Notes under the pieces: model-generated
What the model was told of the DNA's origin: nothing
Database searches by the model: none
Seen by the model: the letters and a program-made list of their open reading frames with translations, nothing else
Origin: Tritrichomonas musculus
Taxonomy: Eukaryota > Parabasalia > Tritrichomonadida > Tritrichomonadidae
Direction of reading: 5' to 3'
Assembly: GCA_039105265.1 (NCBI GenBank)
Contig: JAPFFF010000004.1
Span: 124,001 to 188,000, forward strand
Length of the DNA stretch: 64,000 nt
Translations under genes and position numbers: made by a program
Part shown: positions 31,191 to 41,771 of the stretch, piece by piece
Layout: each line of letters opens with the position of its first letter
How positions within the stretch are numbered: position 1 is the first letter of the stretch

Positions 31191-33058
31191 ATAGGCTTGC
31201 TATATCTTTTCCATAATCGACATCAATTATCAGTACGTTTTTTGATATTGATAACAAAATTATTAATTTGATAATTGATCTAGATATCAAATATCGAGAA
31301 AAATCTGATAGCAAGAAAAAAATTTTCGAAAGTATTCAAATATTCGGGAAATAAAAAATACAAATATTTTTGTTTATAATAAATTTTAAATGTTGAAAAA
31401 TGAGAATATATGTTTTTATCCAAATGATATGTTATTCTATAACGATAAAAATAAAATCCAATAATTTTTAGCCAGCGAAAAATGTTTGATAATCAACTGA
31501 TTTTCATATAACATTTCCTATTTGATTAACGATTTCCTGATAATATCAAAATCAGGTTTACAAACTGATAGTGGATTACCAAGCTTAAAAAAATGTCTAT
31601 TCTGATATCGATTCTCAAAATAACATGTCATCATTAAAAAGTACCAATTCGTATTTCGTCTATTTTAAAAAAAAAAAAAAAAAATAATTAATCCATGAAA
31701 ATAAGAAGATCCCATCATATTCATTTTGGTCCTTGGTTATCACTCCAAAACTCAAAATACGAACGCAAAAATACAGTCTGTGCATTTCAAATCAGCCCTT
31801 TTAATTGATATTTGAGAATATATTGACCTTTACAAGTGTAAAAGGGCTGATTTGAAATGTACAGCCTGTAATGTTTGAAAGAATATGAGAACTAAAAGAC
31901 AAATATAGAAAATAACATCTTTTTTGATTCAACCTCTAGATTGGAGATTACCAGTAACAGTAATTCATTTAACAAAGTCAGATACAAGACATTTTTTGTT
32001 AAAGAAGTAATTTTGATATATACAATGATTTTGCAAAGAAGCAAGCCTTTCAGACATCAACGAGAGATATTCGTTATGAATGCAAGTAAATATGAATACT
32101 AGAGAATCAGTAAAGACAAGTTCAAGCAAATTGTCGACCAGATTCCAGTTGATGACCTCATTGTGGAGGATTTTGATCTCGCTCTTGCAGAATATTGAGG
32201 ATTTTGCTCCTGAAATTATGGATTTCTTCACTAAAGAAATCAAAAACTCCCTCCCCACGATCCAAATGATAAATCAATTCATTGCGACAAATTTGTTATT
32301 GTTTTTCCTTGTTATCATTGAATTTTTTAGCAAGTGTAATTTATATGTTCAAATAATGAAATGTGTAACTGAAGATCACCACTTTTAGATGATTAAATTT
32401 CATCATTAATTATGTACTAAAAATGCATATCTTCTATTAAGTGATGCACCGGCATTCTTCTATTTTGATAAGTTACTTAATTGACAGTCTGAACTTAATC
32501 ATTTGTCATAATTGCTGGATTTCATTAGGTGATTATAGACTCAGAAAAGTACCATTCTATTTTACATAATAAAACAGCATAAAATCTGGCTATTTTGAAT
32601 ATTCATGCTATTTTGATAATCGATATCAGAAATGACACTTTTTAAAGCCTGATAATCGATTATCAGCTTGTACACATGATAATGATATTCTCATGAAATC
32701 GTTAATAAAATTGGAAATGTTATATGAAAAAATATTGTTAATTTGATAACGATTATTGATTATCAAACATTTAACACTTGCTAAAAATTATTAGATTTAA
32801 TTTTTATCGTTATAGAATAATATATCATCTAGATAAAAACATATATTCTCATTTTTTATTAGTTAAAATTTATTATAAACAAATATATTGGTATATTTTA
32901 TTTCGAAAAAATTGAATACTTTCAAAATTTTAATAAAAATAAATTATTTTCTTGATATAGAGATCGATTATCAAATTTATAATTTTGTTATCAATATCCA
33001 AAAGTGTACCGATAATTGATATCGATTATGGAGATATAACAAACCTAATCCACTATGT
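31191..33058. mobile_element. Element with about 460-bp inverted arms, ends TAGGCTTG/CAAACCTA
   Basis: The sequence starting TAGGCTTGCTATATC near 31191 is mirrored at the right end as GATATAACAAACCTA near 33044-33058, and the similarity continues inwards for about 460 bases on each side (31191-31650 and 32560-33058). Shared stretches include CCATAATCGA, ATCAATTATC, GTTATAGAATAA-type strings, GAGAATATATG and CTGATATCGATT. A separate hairpin lies inside: 31772-31802 (ACAGTCTGTGCATTTCAAAT) against 31840-31870, 31 bases with two mismatches. The interior also carries a broken reading frame (see the pseudogene at 31945). No target duplication is visible at the predicted ends. The age of the arms, with many differences, suggests an old foldback or MITE-like copy. 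Confidence 0.6.
31945..32395 (+). pseudogene. Broken gene fragment inside the long-armed element
   Basis: A plus-strand frame reads VRYKTFFVKEVILIYTMILQ, RSKPFRHQREIFVMNASKYEY, then a TAG at 32100, then RISKDKFKQIVDQIPVDDL and IVEDFDLALAEY, then a TGA at 32196. In the next frame it continues as NIEDFAPEIMDFFTKEIKNS and LPTIQMINQFIATNLLLF. The pieces read like one protein damaged by a stop and a frameshift. The family is not recognised. An overlapping minus-strand open frame at 31965-32258 is taken as a shadow. Confidence 0.45.
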
Positions 33059-33235
33059 TATTCTCTCACCTGAAATTGAATAAGAATTGATTATAAATTC
33101 ATTTAAATAAGAATGACTATTTCAGGAATTTCTTATAATATTACAACTTTATCTGAAAATACCATCCTTTATATAAGAAAACTGGTTTAGGCCAATATTT
33201 CACCTTTTTTTTTCTAACTAAGTATTTATTTTAAA

Positions 33236-33886
33236 ATGAGTGAATCTTTGCCATCTCAATGCCTGAAAATTACAACCGATTTTTTAAACAATGATCAATT
33301 AGCACAGCCATTTGCTCGTAAATACATACCAGATAAAAAACTTCAAGCAGATTATAATTTAAAAGTTAAAAAACCAATGGACCTTCCGACAGTCAGGAAA
33401 AATATAAAGGACAATAAATATTCATGCTTTCAAGAGTGGGTCGATGATATGAATCTTATTTTTGATAACGCAATCAGTTTTAACGAAGCCAATTCCCTTG
33501 TTGGAGGCATTGCTATATATTTAAAGAAACAATTCAAAAAAAAAATTAGGGAAATTGAAACGATGAATTTACGTAACTATGAAAATCAGTTAATATCTCT
33601 TGGGTCACAATTAGAGCAAGTTCTAAAAAAGCCACCACAGACTCTTAGTGTTAAATGCTCATATGAAATGACATCAAAAGATAGCGAAGATTTTACAGTT
33701 TCTAGAATAAACAATCTCAAAGAAAAAATGGTGAAAATGATAGAAAATAATGAAGATGATGTAATATTGAAGTGCATTAATGATTCAAACTCAGAATACA
33801 ATTATGTTAAAGGACAAGAAATTGACCTCTCACACCTAGGGAGACATACATTACTTTGTCTAGAAGAACTTGTTTCCACACATTAA
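33236..33886 (+). CDS. Small bromodomain protein
   Basis: 216 residues. The bromodomain occupies about residues 8-108: FARKYIPDKKLQADYNLKV, the ZA-loop signature KKPMDLPTVRKNIKDNKY, then FQEWVDDMNLIFDNAISFNE, with the acetyl-lysine-binding Asn expected at Asn83 in SFNEANS. The usual aromatic before that Asn is Phe rather than Tyr. The remaining half is helical and ends with an acidic-basic mix (DSNSEYNYVKGQEIDLS). Single short bromodomain proteins are known in protists as readers of acetylated histones. The other domains of large bromodomain co-activators are absent. The start ATG at 33236 is the first in frame. Confidence 0.9.
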   Translation: MSESLPSQCLKITTDFLNNDQLAQPFARKYIPDKKLQADYNLKVKKPMDLPTVRKNIKDNKYSCFQEWVDDMNLIFDNAISFNEANSLVGGIAIYLKKQFKKKIREIETMNLRNYENQLISLGSQLEQVLKKPPQTLSVKCSYEMTSKDSEDFTVSRINNLKEKMVKMIENNEDDVILKCINDSNSEYNYVKGQEIDLSHLGRHTLLCLEELVSTH

Positions 33887-34025
33887 AAATAATCATAAAT
33901 TCTAATTATTTATTAATACGAAGTAATTTGATTGTAATTTGTAAATTAAAGAGGAGGATTTAGTATATACAAAACGATTCTGAATCTTTTGATTATTATA
34001 AAATAATATTATAATATTAAAATAT

Positions 34026-35990
34026 TATATAGTCTACTGGAAAACCCCCTACCTATGGAAACCCCCTACCATTTTTATTCACCTATTTTTGGTCTTTAAT
34101 AGTGGCAAAAAGTACGTTGGTGTAAAACCCACATACCATTTTCTATTCAATTTTTCGATAAAAAAATTGAATAGATTGCATTTTTAAATACTAATATCTA
34201 AATATAAGATAAACATTTTTTAAATAATAATAATTATTTTATCAAATGAACATTTTATCTATATGTATATATAATATTATGATTCTAACTCTTTTATATA
34301 GAGATTTGGTAGGGGGTTTTATTCTAGACAAAACCCCCAACAAAACCGTTTACAATTTTTCCCCTTGTTAAAAAAGTTAATTATATTTAAAGATAGCATT
34401 TGTTTGAAAGTTTATTTTTTATGGATAAGTATAAAAAACAGAGCAATAAATCTTTTTGATAGATTATTTATTATTTTTTTTCAAGGTAAAAAACAAATAT
34501 ACTGATTATATAATGTCAAAATTAGATTTTAAAAATGCTCTGACCAAAGTTCATTAAAGTTAATAAAGATTATATGCTGATATTTTTTATATTTGACTAA
34601 TTTCAACATTCAGAATTTCATGATCATCAATAATAATAATTTTGCATTCATTCAACATTCACTTATTTATCTTCATAAATATGATTCTTCAACTTATATA
34701 TAATAATAATATTCCAAAATAAATATGCAAATTATAGAAATTGAATAATTGATATTAAAAATTTCCCAATATATGAATAAATTACGAATTTATATGACAA
34801 TTATATTTTATATTCAAATAATTAATTGTTTTTTAGAATATTTAAAGATATCAAAAAAATATTAGTAAAGATAAATGAACTATCAAAAAAAACGTATATT
34901 TTATTTCGTTTTCAATACTTCACTTCATGCTATTAATGAAATGTGACTTAAAAAAATATTCGTTTCTATAAAAATACATAAATATTTGATGCAAAGTAAC
35001 CAATTTGGGCTACTTATCTTCAACTCTATAATCAGAAACTAGTTGGAAATGATTCGCATAAGGTTATTATTCAAGATGTTCTTATTAAATTACATTTTTG
35101 CAATATTATTTTAATAATAAAGCAAAATATTTGCCAAAATAATATTACAATAGCGTATAATGATAACATAAATAAGTTAAATATATGTATTCATTTTTTG
35201 GCTTAATTTTTATTTCTTTTTCTCAGATTCAAAAATGATAGATATTATAATGCTATATATTTCTCTAATAAAATGATTTTCTTATTCATTGATTTATGTT
35301 TTAAAGTGATCAATATTTTTATTCGTTTTAATTAATGAAATAATGGGTTATAATTTTTTTTAATGAACTTTTTCCTCATTTAAAAGGTTAACAAAAATAT
35401 AATTAACCATTTTATTATTTAAGATATGCTAAACATAAATATGTTAACCAGAAATGATTTTATTTTTAAATAAAATAAATCTCTGTATTATTCTCAAATA
35501 TTTGAGCAATCGGGTATGGGTAACGTGTTTTTTGATACAACAGCTCAGAATATTTGAGTCATCGGGTATGAGTAACGTGTATTATTGAAATAAACCAAAA
35601 AATATTAATATTGGTATATATACGAAATTATATTATATTAAAATCATTAAAATAGAATTATAAAATAAAAATAAAAATAATAAATTAGAATATACACTAA
35701 TTATTGAGTAAACACTAATAATTTGATGATATTCATTTTATTCTTTTAACATATTGCTATTTTATCTATTAAACCTTGTTTAATATCATATTTAAAAATA
35801 TTTATTGAAAATAAAATGGATTTACTTAATTTTTATTTTTTTAATCTTAATTTCGACAAAATTAATCAAGAAATCGTATATAACGATTGTATGAATCATA
35901 TATATAACCTCAGTTTTAATATAAATGTTCACTTGCATTTCCATTTTTCCACATATTTAAAAATGTTGGGGGTTTTTTCTAGACTATATA
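34026..35990. repeat. Inverted repeats with CCCCCT/CCCCCA blocks; possible composite element
   Basis: Three related G/C blocks lie in AT-rich DNA: GTCTACTGGAAAACCCCCTA at 34032-34051; GGTAGGGGGTTTTATTCTAG and the abutting CTAGACAAAACCCCCAAC at 34308-34341; and GTTGGGGGTTTTTTCTAG at 35965-35983. The first and second form an inverted pair (about 300 bp element). The second and third form another (about 1.66 kb). The outermost copies, TATATAGTCTACTGGAAAA and its mirror image at 35975-35990, also pair. This looks like nested or tandem short inverted-repeat elements. No target duplication is convincing. Confidence 0.5.
35493..35580 (+). repeat. Two-copy direct repeat containing TATTTGAG...CGGGTATG...TAACGTGT
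   Basis: The string starting CTCAAATATTTGAGCAATCG and ending GGGTAACGTGT (35493-35528) is repeated as CTCAGAATATTTGAGTCATC and ending GAGTAACGTGT (35544-35580), about 51 bases later with few differences. CTCAAATATTTGAG is itself a 14-base palindrome. Function unknown. Confidence 0.65.
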
Positions 35991-36037
35991 TTTATAGACA
36001 GCTTCATTTGTCAATTTCTTTGTCATTTGGTAAATAG

Positions 36038-36190
36038 GATATATAAAATCTACTTTAGTTTGTTCATGAATTTCTAACTGTTTTTTATATTGGAAACATA
36101 TTTACTATTTATATTATGATAATTAATAATTACATTTTGCGAAAAAAAAACATAAATTAAAAAATAAACGTTCATTTCATTCAATTTTTC
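36038..36190. other. Upstream region of the WD40 gene
   Basis: AT-rich promoter region. TCATTT at 36172-36177 and TCATTC just after it lie 9-19 bases before the ATG and fit a trichomonad initiator. Confidence 0.4.
36172..36177 (+). promoter_or_regulatory. Initiator-like TCATTT of the WD40 gene
   Basis: TCATTT, 13 bases before the ATG at 36191, fits the TCA-Y-W-W consensus. A second copy, TCATTC, overlaps it downstream. Confidence 0.4.
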
Positions 36191-39100
36191 ATGAAGAATA
36201 CTCCACAGCTTGATAAAATCATTGGATCATCACCAATATACCCAAATACATTCGACATCCATTACTCAAGTGGTGTTTGCGCATTTCCTTCACACGGGTA
36301 TTTATCAATAATAAATATTAACTTACACCAACGTTTTGACGTTCAAATTTCTCAAAATTTTCGCAATATCAGCGCACTTAAATTTTCATCGAATGAAAAT
36401 CAATTAGCAGTTGGTGAATTAGGAACTAATTCAAAAATCATCGTATTAACATTCAATAACTCATTTGATCAGGTTATTTCTAAATTATCAATAGATACCA
36501 AAGAAAATGGATTTTCTTGTTTAGCGTTTGATTCAAAGAAAGGACGATTAATTTCGGTCGGCGCCGATCTCCAACCATTTTTAATTTTATGGGACTTAAG
36601 TCATCCCAATCCAATTAAACTTGGGTATTATCATCTTTCAGTCCAACCCAACAAAGTTATTTTTAATTCTGATTGTTCTTTAGCTGTTGTTGCAGGTGAA
36701 GGCGTTTTAAAATTAATTCAAACTAATTTTTCTTATGAAAATAAACCAATTTTAATGAAATCTCGAAGAGCAAATTTTGATACTTATACAGACTCAGATT
36801 TTGTTGATATATATTGTACAAAAGGTATTCCATTCAATCTTTATGCTTTATGCTATGAGGGAAAACTTTGTTTTTATCAAGAAATTGATAATCCATTTCT
36901 TAAACATCAGAAAAGCAAAAAAGCATCCTTAGTATTAACACCAATTAAATTGAGCAGAGGAAATTTAACTTCTCTAGCTGCAGATGATACCATCATTTTA
37001 TGTGGAGGCGAAAAAGGAACTATTTTTGCTTTTAAAAATCAAAATAATAAGTTAAAGGTAGCAGGAAAACTGGTAGCAATGTCAAAAAGTGTTATCTCAG
37101 TTGGAATTTCGGAAAAATTCATAACATCAACCTATGAAGATGGTCATCTTCTGTTTTGGAACAAAGAAGATTTATTACAAATGGATAACAATGGCAAACA
37201 AACGAAAAATGTACTTCCAGAAATAACAATTTTTAACCATAGAGGACCAATTTGCAAAATTTTGGTTATTAAACCATCTCAACGTATAGTAAGCTGCGGA
37301 TCTGATAATAGCATTAGACTTTGGGAGATACACAAACATCAAGACCTTATTTCAAATAGTTCACAAGAAATGGTTAATTGTTTACAATTTGGATCACCAG
37401 AACCAGACTATGTTAACAATTATTTTGGCGTTAGAACTGCCACTTTTTTAGATGATCTTCTTATAACAGGATGCCATGATGGAATTGTTCATATTCTCAG
37501 AATGGACTCTTTTGAAGAGATTATTAGTTTCATTGATAGCATCGATGCCGTTACATCACTTGCATCTTTGGAAGATAAATCTTACTTTGCTTCTGGAAGC
37601 GGAGATGGCGGTATTCGGTTATATTCTGTTGAGAAGAAAGATGATAATGAATATGATTATACCCTCGTCACATCGAAAACTGCTTTTACAACGCCAATTA
37701 CATCTCTCATTTTTACTAATTCATTTTTATTTTCAACTTCACAAACTGGCGTCAAATTCTTCTCTATTCCATCTTTAGAAGAAATATCATATTATCAAAC
37801 AACAGAACCTATTTTATCGTCCACATATATCGAAAAAGCTGATCTTATTGCTACAGCTAGTTGTGATTGCTATATATCATTATTTGATTCAAAAAGTGGC
37901 AAGTTTTTCAATCGTTTTACACTCTCAAATAATTACTATCCAGTATCAATTGATTGTCATGAATCTGGTCTCGTTCTTGCAGTTGCAATGAGTGATGGTA
38001 TTGTTTTAGTAGTTGATATAATAACTGGTCAACCTATTTATTCATTTGATCCACTACTTGGAGTCATTACATCAATTACTTTTCATGAAAATGACCTGGT
38101 TATTTCGTCATTTTCAGGATGTATTGCTCGTTGGAATCTTCCTGATTCATTCCACAAAGAGATTGAATTATCAATGAAGAAAAACAGCCAAAAACACTCA
38201 CAAGCAATTCTTGACTTAATTGATTCTCTTCCAAAACCATCAATGCATCCATCATCAATTAATATCGAAGAAGAAAGCGATTATGAAGAGGAAGAAGAAA
38301 TTAATAAAATTACTCCTGTTTCAAATTCAGGCAATTTGGGCCAGATGGAGTTAAGAAGCAGTGTTATCAGCACCAAATTAGTTCCTAAATGTGAAATTGA
38401 TAATGATCAATTAAATAATGTTCTTGATGAAGAAAAAAGTATTGAGAATGATGAAAATGATGAAGATAAAAATCCGAGTAAAGAACCTTCATTTGAATTA
38501 ATTGGTGATATCGATGATCCTAGACCTCCACCAAATGTGATTTCACCGGACTCAATCATTAGAAGTTCAATTCGATCTAGAAAAAAACTATCTGAAAGCA
38601 AAGATTCATCTGAAATGAGTTTTCACATAAATAAAAAAGATGATGACCAAGAAGGTTACATTGAAGTTCTAAGTATACCAGAAACTAGACCTAAAAGAAA
38701 ACCAATTCCTCTTGATTTTGGTCCAGCAGACTCATTAAAGGCTCAATCACCTTCACCAAATCCAATTCTATCGTTGAAAGAAAAAGTTAACACCTCAAAA
38801 AATCAAAATAATGATGGTCAAAAAGATGAAGCACCAATCAAACCATTAAATCCAGAGGAGATAGAAAGAATGACAGGCAACTTTATGGTTGACAGTTCTT
38901 CATCTGATGATGAAAATAATAATAATAATAATGATAATGACGACAATAAAGTTGATGCAAATGATTCAAAACAGATGGATGAACATCAGAAACTTGCTAA
39001 CGAGATTATTGAAACAGCTTCTATTCTACGACAATGCATTGAAAGAGCAAAAATGCTTTTAAATGAAAATTATTCTGACGATGATGATGTTCAGGCTCAA

Positions 39101-39268
39101 CAAAATTTAAGAAATTTACTAGATAGTTATAATACACAAGAAATAAGAAGAAAAGGAATTACGCAAAAAATGAAGGATGCTTCTCAGAAATTACTTGACT
39201 TGTCTTCCCAAGCAGAAAAAATGTCAGCTGATGCCACTCAATTAGCTTCTACATTTTCAAATGAATAA
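36191..39268 (+). CDS. WD40-repeat protein resembling WDR62/MAPKBP1
   Basis: 1025 residues. Residues about 1-665 form WD40 repeats, enough for two propellers, with clear blades such as SVGADLQPFLILWDLS, DGHLLFWNKEDL, SCGSDNSIRLWEIHKH, SGSGDGGIRLYSVE and TASCDCYISLFDSKSG. The opening (SSGVCAFPSHGYLSIIN, then NISALKFSSNENQLAVGE, then GFSCLAFDSKKGRLISVGAD) follows the same order as the start of WDR62/MAPKBP1, which are spindle-pole and MAPK scaffold proteins with two propellers. The remainder is disordered and acidic (EEEINK, then DDENNNNNNDNDD near residue 915) and ends with a helix that may form a coiled coil (RKGITQKMKDASQKLLDLSS). WD40 call firm, specific family tentative. Confidence 0.85.
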   Translation: MKNTPQLDKIIGSSPIYPNTFDIHYSSGVCAFPSHGYLSIININLHQRFDVQISQNFRNISALKFSSNENQLAVGELGTNSKIIVLTFNNSFDQVISKLSIDTKENGFSCLAFDSKKGRLISVGADLQPFLILWDLSHPNPIKLGYYHLSVQPNKVIFNSDCSLAVVAGEGVLKLIQTNFSYENKPILMKSRRANFDTYTDSDFVDIYCTKGIPFNLYALCYEGKLCFYQEIDNPFLKHQKSKKASLVLTPIKLSRGNLTSLAADDTIILCGGEKGTIFAFKNQNNKLKVAGKLVAMSKSVISVGISEKFITSTYEDGHLLFWNKEDLLQMDNNGKQTKNVLPEITIFNHRGPICKILVIKPSQRIVSCGSDNSIRLWEIHKHQDLISNSSQEMVNCLQFGSPEPDYVNNYFGVRTATFLDDLLITGCHDGIVHILRMDSFEEIISFIDSIDAVTSLASLEDKSYFASGSGDGGIRLYSVEKKDDNEYDYTLVTSKTAFTTPITSLIFTNSFLFSTSQTGVKFFSIPSLEEISYYQTTEPILSSTYIEKADLIATASCDCYISLFDSKSGKFFNRFTLSNNYYPVSIDCHESGLVLAVAMSDGIVLVVDIITGQPIYSFDPLLGVITSITFHENDLVISSFSGCIARWNLPDSFHKEIELSMKKNSQKHSQAILDLIDSLPKPSMHPSSINIEEESDYEEEEEINKITPVSNSGNLGQMELRSSVISTKLVPKCEIDNDQLNNVLDEEKSIENDENDEDKNPSKEPSFELIGDIDDPRPPPNVISPDSIIRSSIRSRKKLSESKDSSEMSFHINKKDDDQEGYIEVLSIPETRPKRKPIPLDFGPADSLKAQSPSPNPILSLKEKVNTSKNQNNDGQKDEAPIKPLNPEEIERMTGNFMVDSSSSDDENNNNNNDNDDNKVDANDSKQMDEHQKLANEIIETASILRQCIERAKMLLNENYSDDDDVQAQQNLRNLLDSYNTQEIRRKGITQKMKDASQKLLDLSSQAEKMSADATQLASTFSNE

Positions 39269-39434
39269 GTATCTATGTTTGTTTGTTTGTTTGTTTCTAT
39301 TTTATATTAAATTTAATTTGCATTCATAATTTATAAATCTATGATATTTTAGATTTAAAATATGCAATTCAACTTCATTAAATTAATATAAAAAGTTATG
39401 AGCATATAAAATAATGAGTATTGCCTAAAAAGTT
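39269..39434. other. Convergent spacer with TTTG repeats
   Basis: Short spacer between two convergent genes. Begins with a GTTT repeat (about 39277-39295). Confidence 0.4.
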
Positions 39435-41771
39435 TTACTTATTTGCGAATTTTCGAACATAATCTATTAAATCTTGATTACCACTAGACTCAATTGCATC
39501 AATAAAATCATTTTTTCCATATCTAGGATAAACTACACGATTACATTTTTTAAATAGTTTCAATAATCCTTCATAACAATTCAATGACAAAAAATTATCA
39601 ACAATATTTTCATAGCCACATATAATTCTGTCAATCTCATCTTTATCTATATAATCGATCAATAATAAAGGAATACTAACATCAAATTGAAAATGACGCA
39701 TTTGGCTGAAAGATTGCTGTAAAGGAGTACAACACTGATAAATAAAATTATTAGTATTCATATTGAAATGATTATATCCATAATTAATAGCCTTGTTAAA
39801 TTTACATCCATGTTCGGCAAGATAATTAAAGATAGGATTAAATGACTTTAAACTCATTTGGCTATATCTTAAAGGTACATTTTCAAAATCAGCACCATAT
39901 TTTCCAAAAAGATCTAGATATGGTATTGACTTATGAAATACTGCACGAGAAACAAGAGTTTCGTCATTATAATCATTAATTCGCTTGTTTAAGTCAACAC
40001 AACCTTCTTTTAAAATCTTTTCTGCGATAATAATTCGCTGTTTCATATTTCTATAATGATATGAAAAAAGACATTCATTGATACATTTTTCACCATTTGT
40101 AATGTCAGGCTTAAAACTCATTAAGAAGTCAAATAAATCAGCTTTACCATTAACGCAAACATCTAATATACAATCGTTTTGCATGATTATATCTCTGTCA
40201 AGCTTAGCTCCTTTAGAAATTAATTTTTTAACATTCTTTATATTACCTTGTTTAATTGCGGCAATAAGAGAAGGAGTGCCATGAGAACCTTTTAGATCGA
40301 TTCCATTCTCAAGTAAAAAGTCCATGAAAGGTCCCCAAGATTTTTTCGTATTGATAGCTAAATCAACGTTATCTAAAGCAACACCTTTTTTAAGAAGGAA
40401 TTCAACCATTTTTTCGTTTTCGAGTAAGCAAGCTTGTTGCATAAATTGAGTTCCCCAAGTACTATTTTCATCTAAATGTAAAGAATGAGAACAACTCCAG
40501 TAATGAACTTTGTTATTACTTTTCTTGTCGTAAGGAACATTACAAACACTGTCTAAATATACCATCATATCATAGTTATTAGTTTTTAAGGCACTAATGA
40601 ATAAATCACCAATTTTTGCATCATTATACTTTGATAGAGCTTTATTATCAATGAGACATTTTACAATATCAAAATTATCATTGATAACTGCTGCTCTTAA
40701 TGCATCAATTTTTTGAGAGTTTTCTCTATCAATATTGATTCCTTTTGTGTTAATTAAATATTTGACAATATCAATATGCCCAGCTGCAGCAGCATCAATA
40801 AGGGGAAGATGTCTTCGTTTCTTCATATCGAGTTGAACATCACCAGTTGAAATAAGTGATTTGATACATTCTAGAGATCCATTTTGACAAGCAACAAGAA
40901 GCGGAGTGCATGATGAATAATCGAGACTGTTGATTTGAGTTGCAACAAGATCTTTTTTGGATAATAAGTAATTAAGAATGTCTGCATGACCTCCTTCACA
41001 AGCTAAATGAAGAGGTGTTGAGTTTTTGCAATATCTATGATAAAAAGAGGTAAAGTTTAGTATCTTTTTTAAACTTGTGCATTTTTCACTGTTATCATTT
41101 TCATTGTCATCATTTAGACCATCATCATCGCCGACAACTGTTTCACAGATGAATTTTACTACATCAAGATTCCCATAAAGACACGCAACATGAAGTGGTG
41201 TCATCGATCCAAAGTTGTTGGATCCTGATAAAAGATCGGCTCCTTTGGCCCATAGATATTTGATTACATCAATATGACCTGACATTGCTGCATAATGGCT
41301 TGGTAAGCAACCTTCTTTATCTTTAATATCAAAAGAATAGCCAGATTGATCGAGCTCGCGAATTATTTTTAAGCTTCCACCAGCACATGCGAAATGAATT
41401 ATGCTTCTACCAAAATCATCTGTCTTTTTGATTTGTTCTGATTCTAATCCTTCAGGTGCAAGCATAGAAAGCAATTCTAGACATTTTTCAGCACAAAAAT
41501 AAGCACATAGAGATGCATATGATGGTTTGTTTGACATTATTCTAGGAAATTTATAATTAGTCATTACGAATGTTTGATTCATATCAGAAACATTACCTGT
41601 TTGAGCTACAAGTTCAGATAATTTATTATCATCGTCATCAATAATTGAATCAAGGATTGCTTGATTATAAGAATTTTGGTTCTCTTCTTTACTTTTACTA
41701 TCTTTTTCTTTTTTGGTTGCGTTGTAGTGGTGATTATATTGATAGTTGTAAATTTTTCTTGCAAAATTCAT
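39435..41771 (-). CDS. Ankyrin-repeat protein
   Basis: 778 residues. Ankyrin repeats run from about residue 85 to about 560 as typical 33-residue units: GRSIIHFACAGGSLKIIREL, LPSHYAAMSGHIDVIKYLWA, TPLHVACLYGNLDVVKFICE, TPLHLACEGGHADILNYLLS, TPLLVACQNGSLECIKSLIS and so on. One unit is interrupted by an acidic insertion (DDDGLNDDNENDNSEK). The C-terminal 200 residues continue with weaker helical repeats. No catalytic domain. Trichomonad genomes carry large families of such proteins. Partners unknown. Confidence 0.92.
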   Translation of the reverse strand: MNFARKIYNYQYNHHYNATKKEKDSKSKEENQNSYNQAILDSIIDDDDNKLSELVAQTGNVSDMNQTFVMTNYKFPRIMSNKPSYASLCAYFCAEKCLELLSMLAPEGLESEQIKKTDDFGRSIIHFACAGGSLKIIRELDQSGYSFDIKDKEGCLPSHYAAMSGHIDVIKYLWAKGADLLSGSNNFGSMTPLHVACLYGNLDVVKFICETVVGDDDGLNDDNENDNSEKCTSLKKILNFTSFYHRYCKNSTPLHLACEGGHADILNYLLSKKDLVATQINSLDYSSCTPLLVACQNGSLECIKSLISTGDVQLDMKKRRHLPLIDAAAAGHIDIVKYLINTKGINIDRENSQKIDALRAAVINDNFDIVKCLIDNKALSKYNDAKIGDLFISALKTNNYDMMVYLDSVCNVPYDKKSNNKVHYWSCSHSLHLDENSTWGTQFMQQACLLENEKMVEFLLKKGVALDNVDLAINTKKSWGPFMDFLLENGIDLKGSHGTPSLIAAIKQGNIKNVKKLISKGAKLDRDIIMQNDCILDVCVNGKADLFDFLMSFKPDITNGEKCINECLFSYHYRNMKQRIIIAEKILKEGCVDLNKRINDYNDETLVSRAVFHKSIPYLDLFGKYGADFENVPLRYSQMSLKSFNPIFNYLAEHGCKFNKAINYGYNHFNMNTNNFIYQCCTPLQQSFSQMRHFQFDVSIPLLLIDYIDKDEIDRIICGYENIVDNFLSLNCYEGLLKLFKKCNRVVYPRYGKNDFIDAIESSGNQDLIDYVRKFANK

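Noticed and set aside
31965-32258. A 97-codon minus-strand frame within the long-armed element.
   Set aside because: The plus strand reads more like damaged protein across the same bases (VDQIPVDDLIVEDFDLALAE and following), so the minus frame was taken as its shadow.
35816-36037. A 73-codon plus-strand frame before the WD40 gene.
   Set aside because: It overlaps the GTTGGGGGTTTTTTCTAG repeat block and has no domain.
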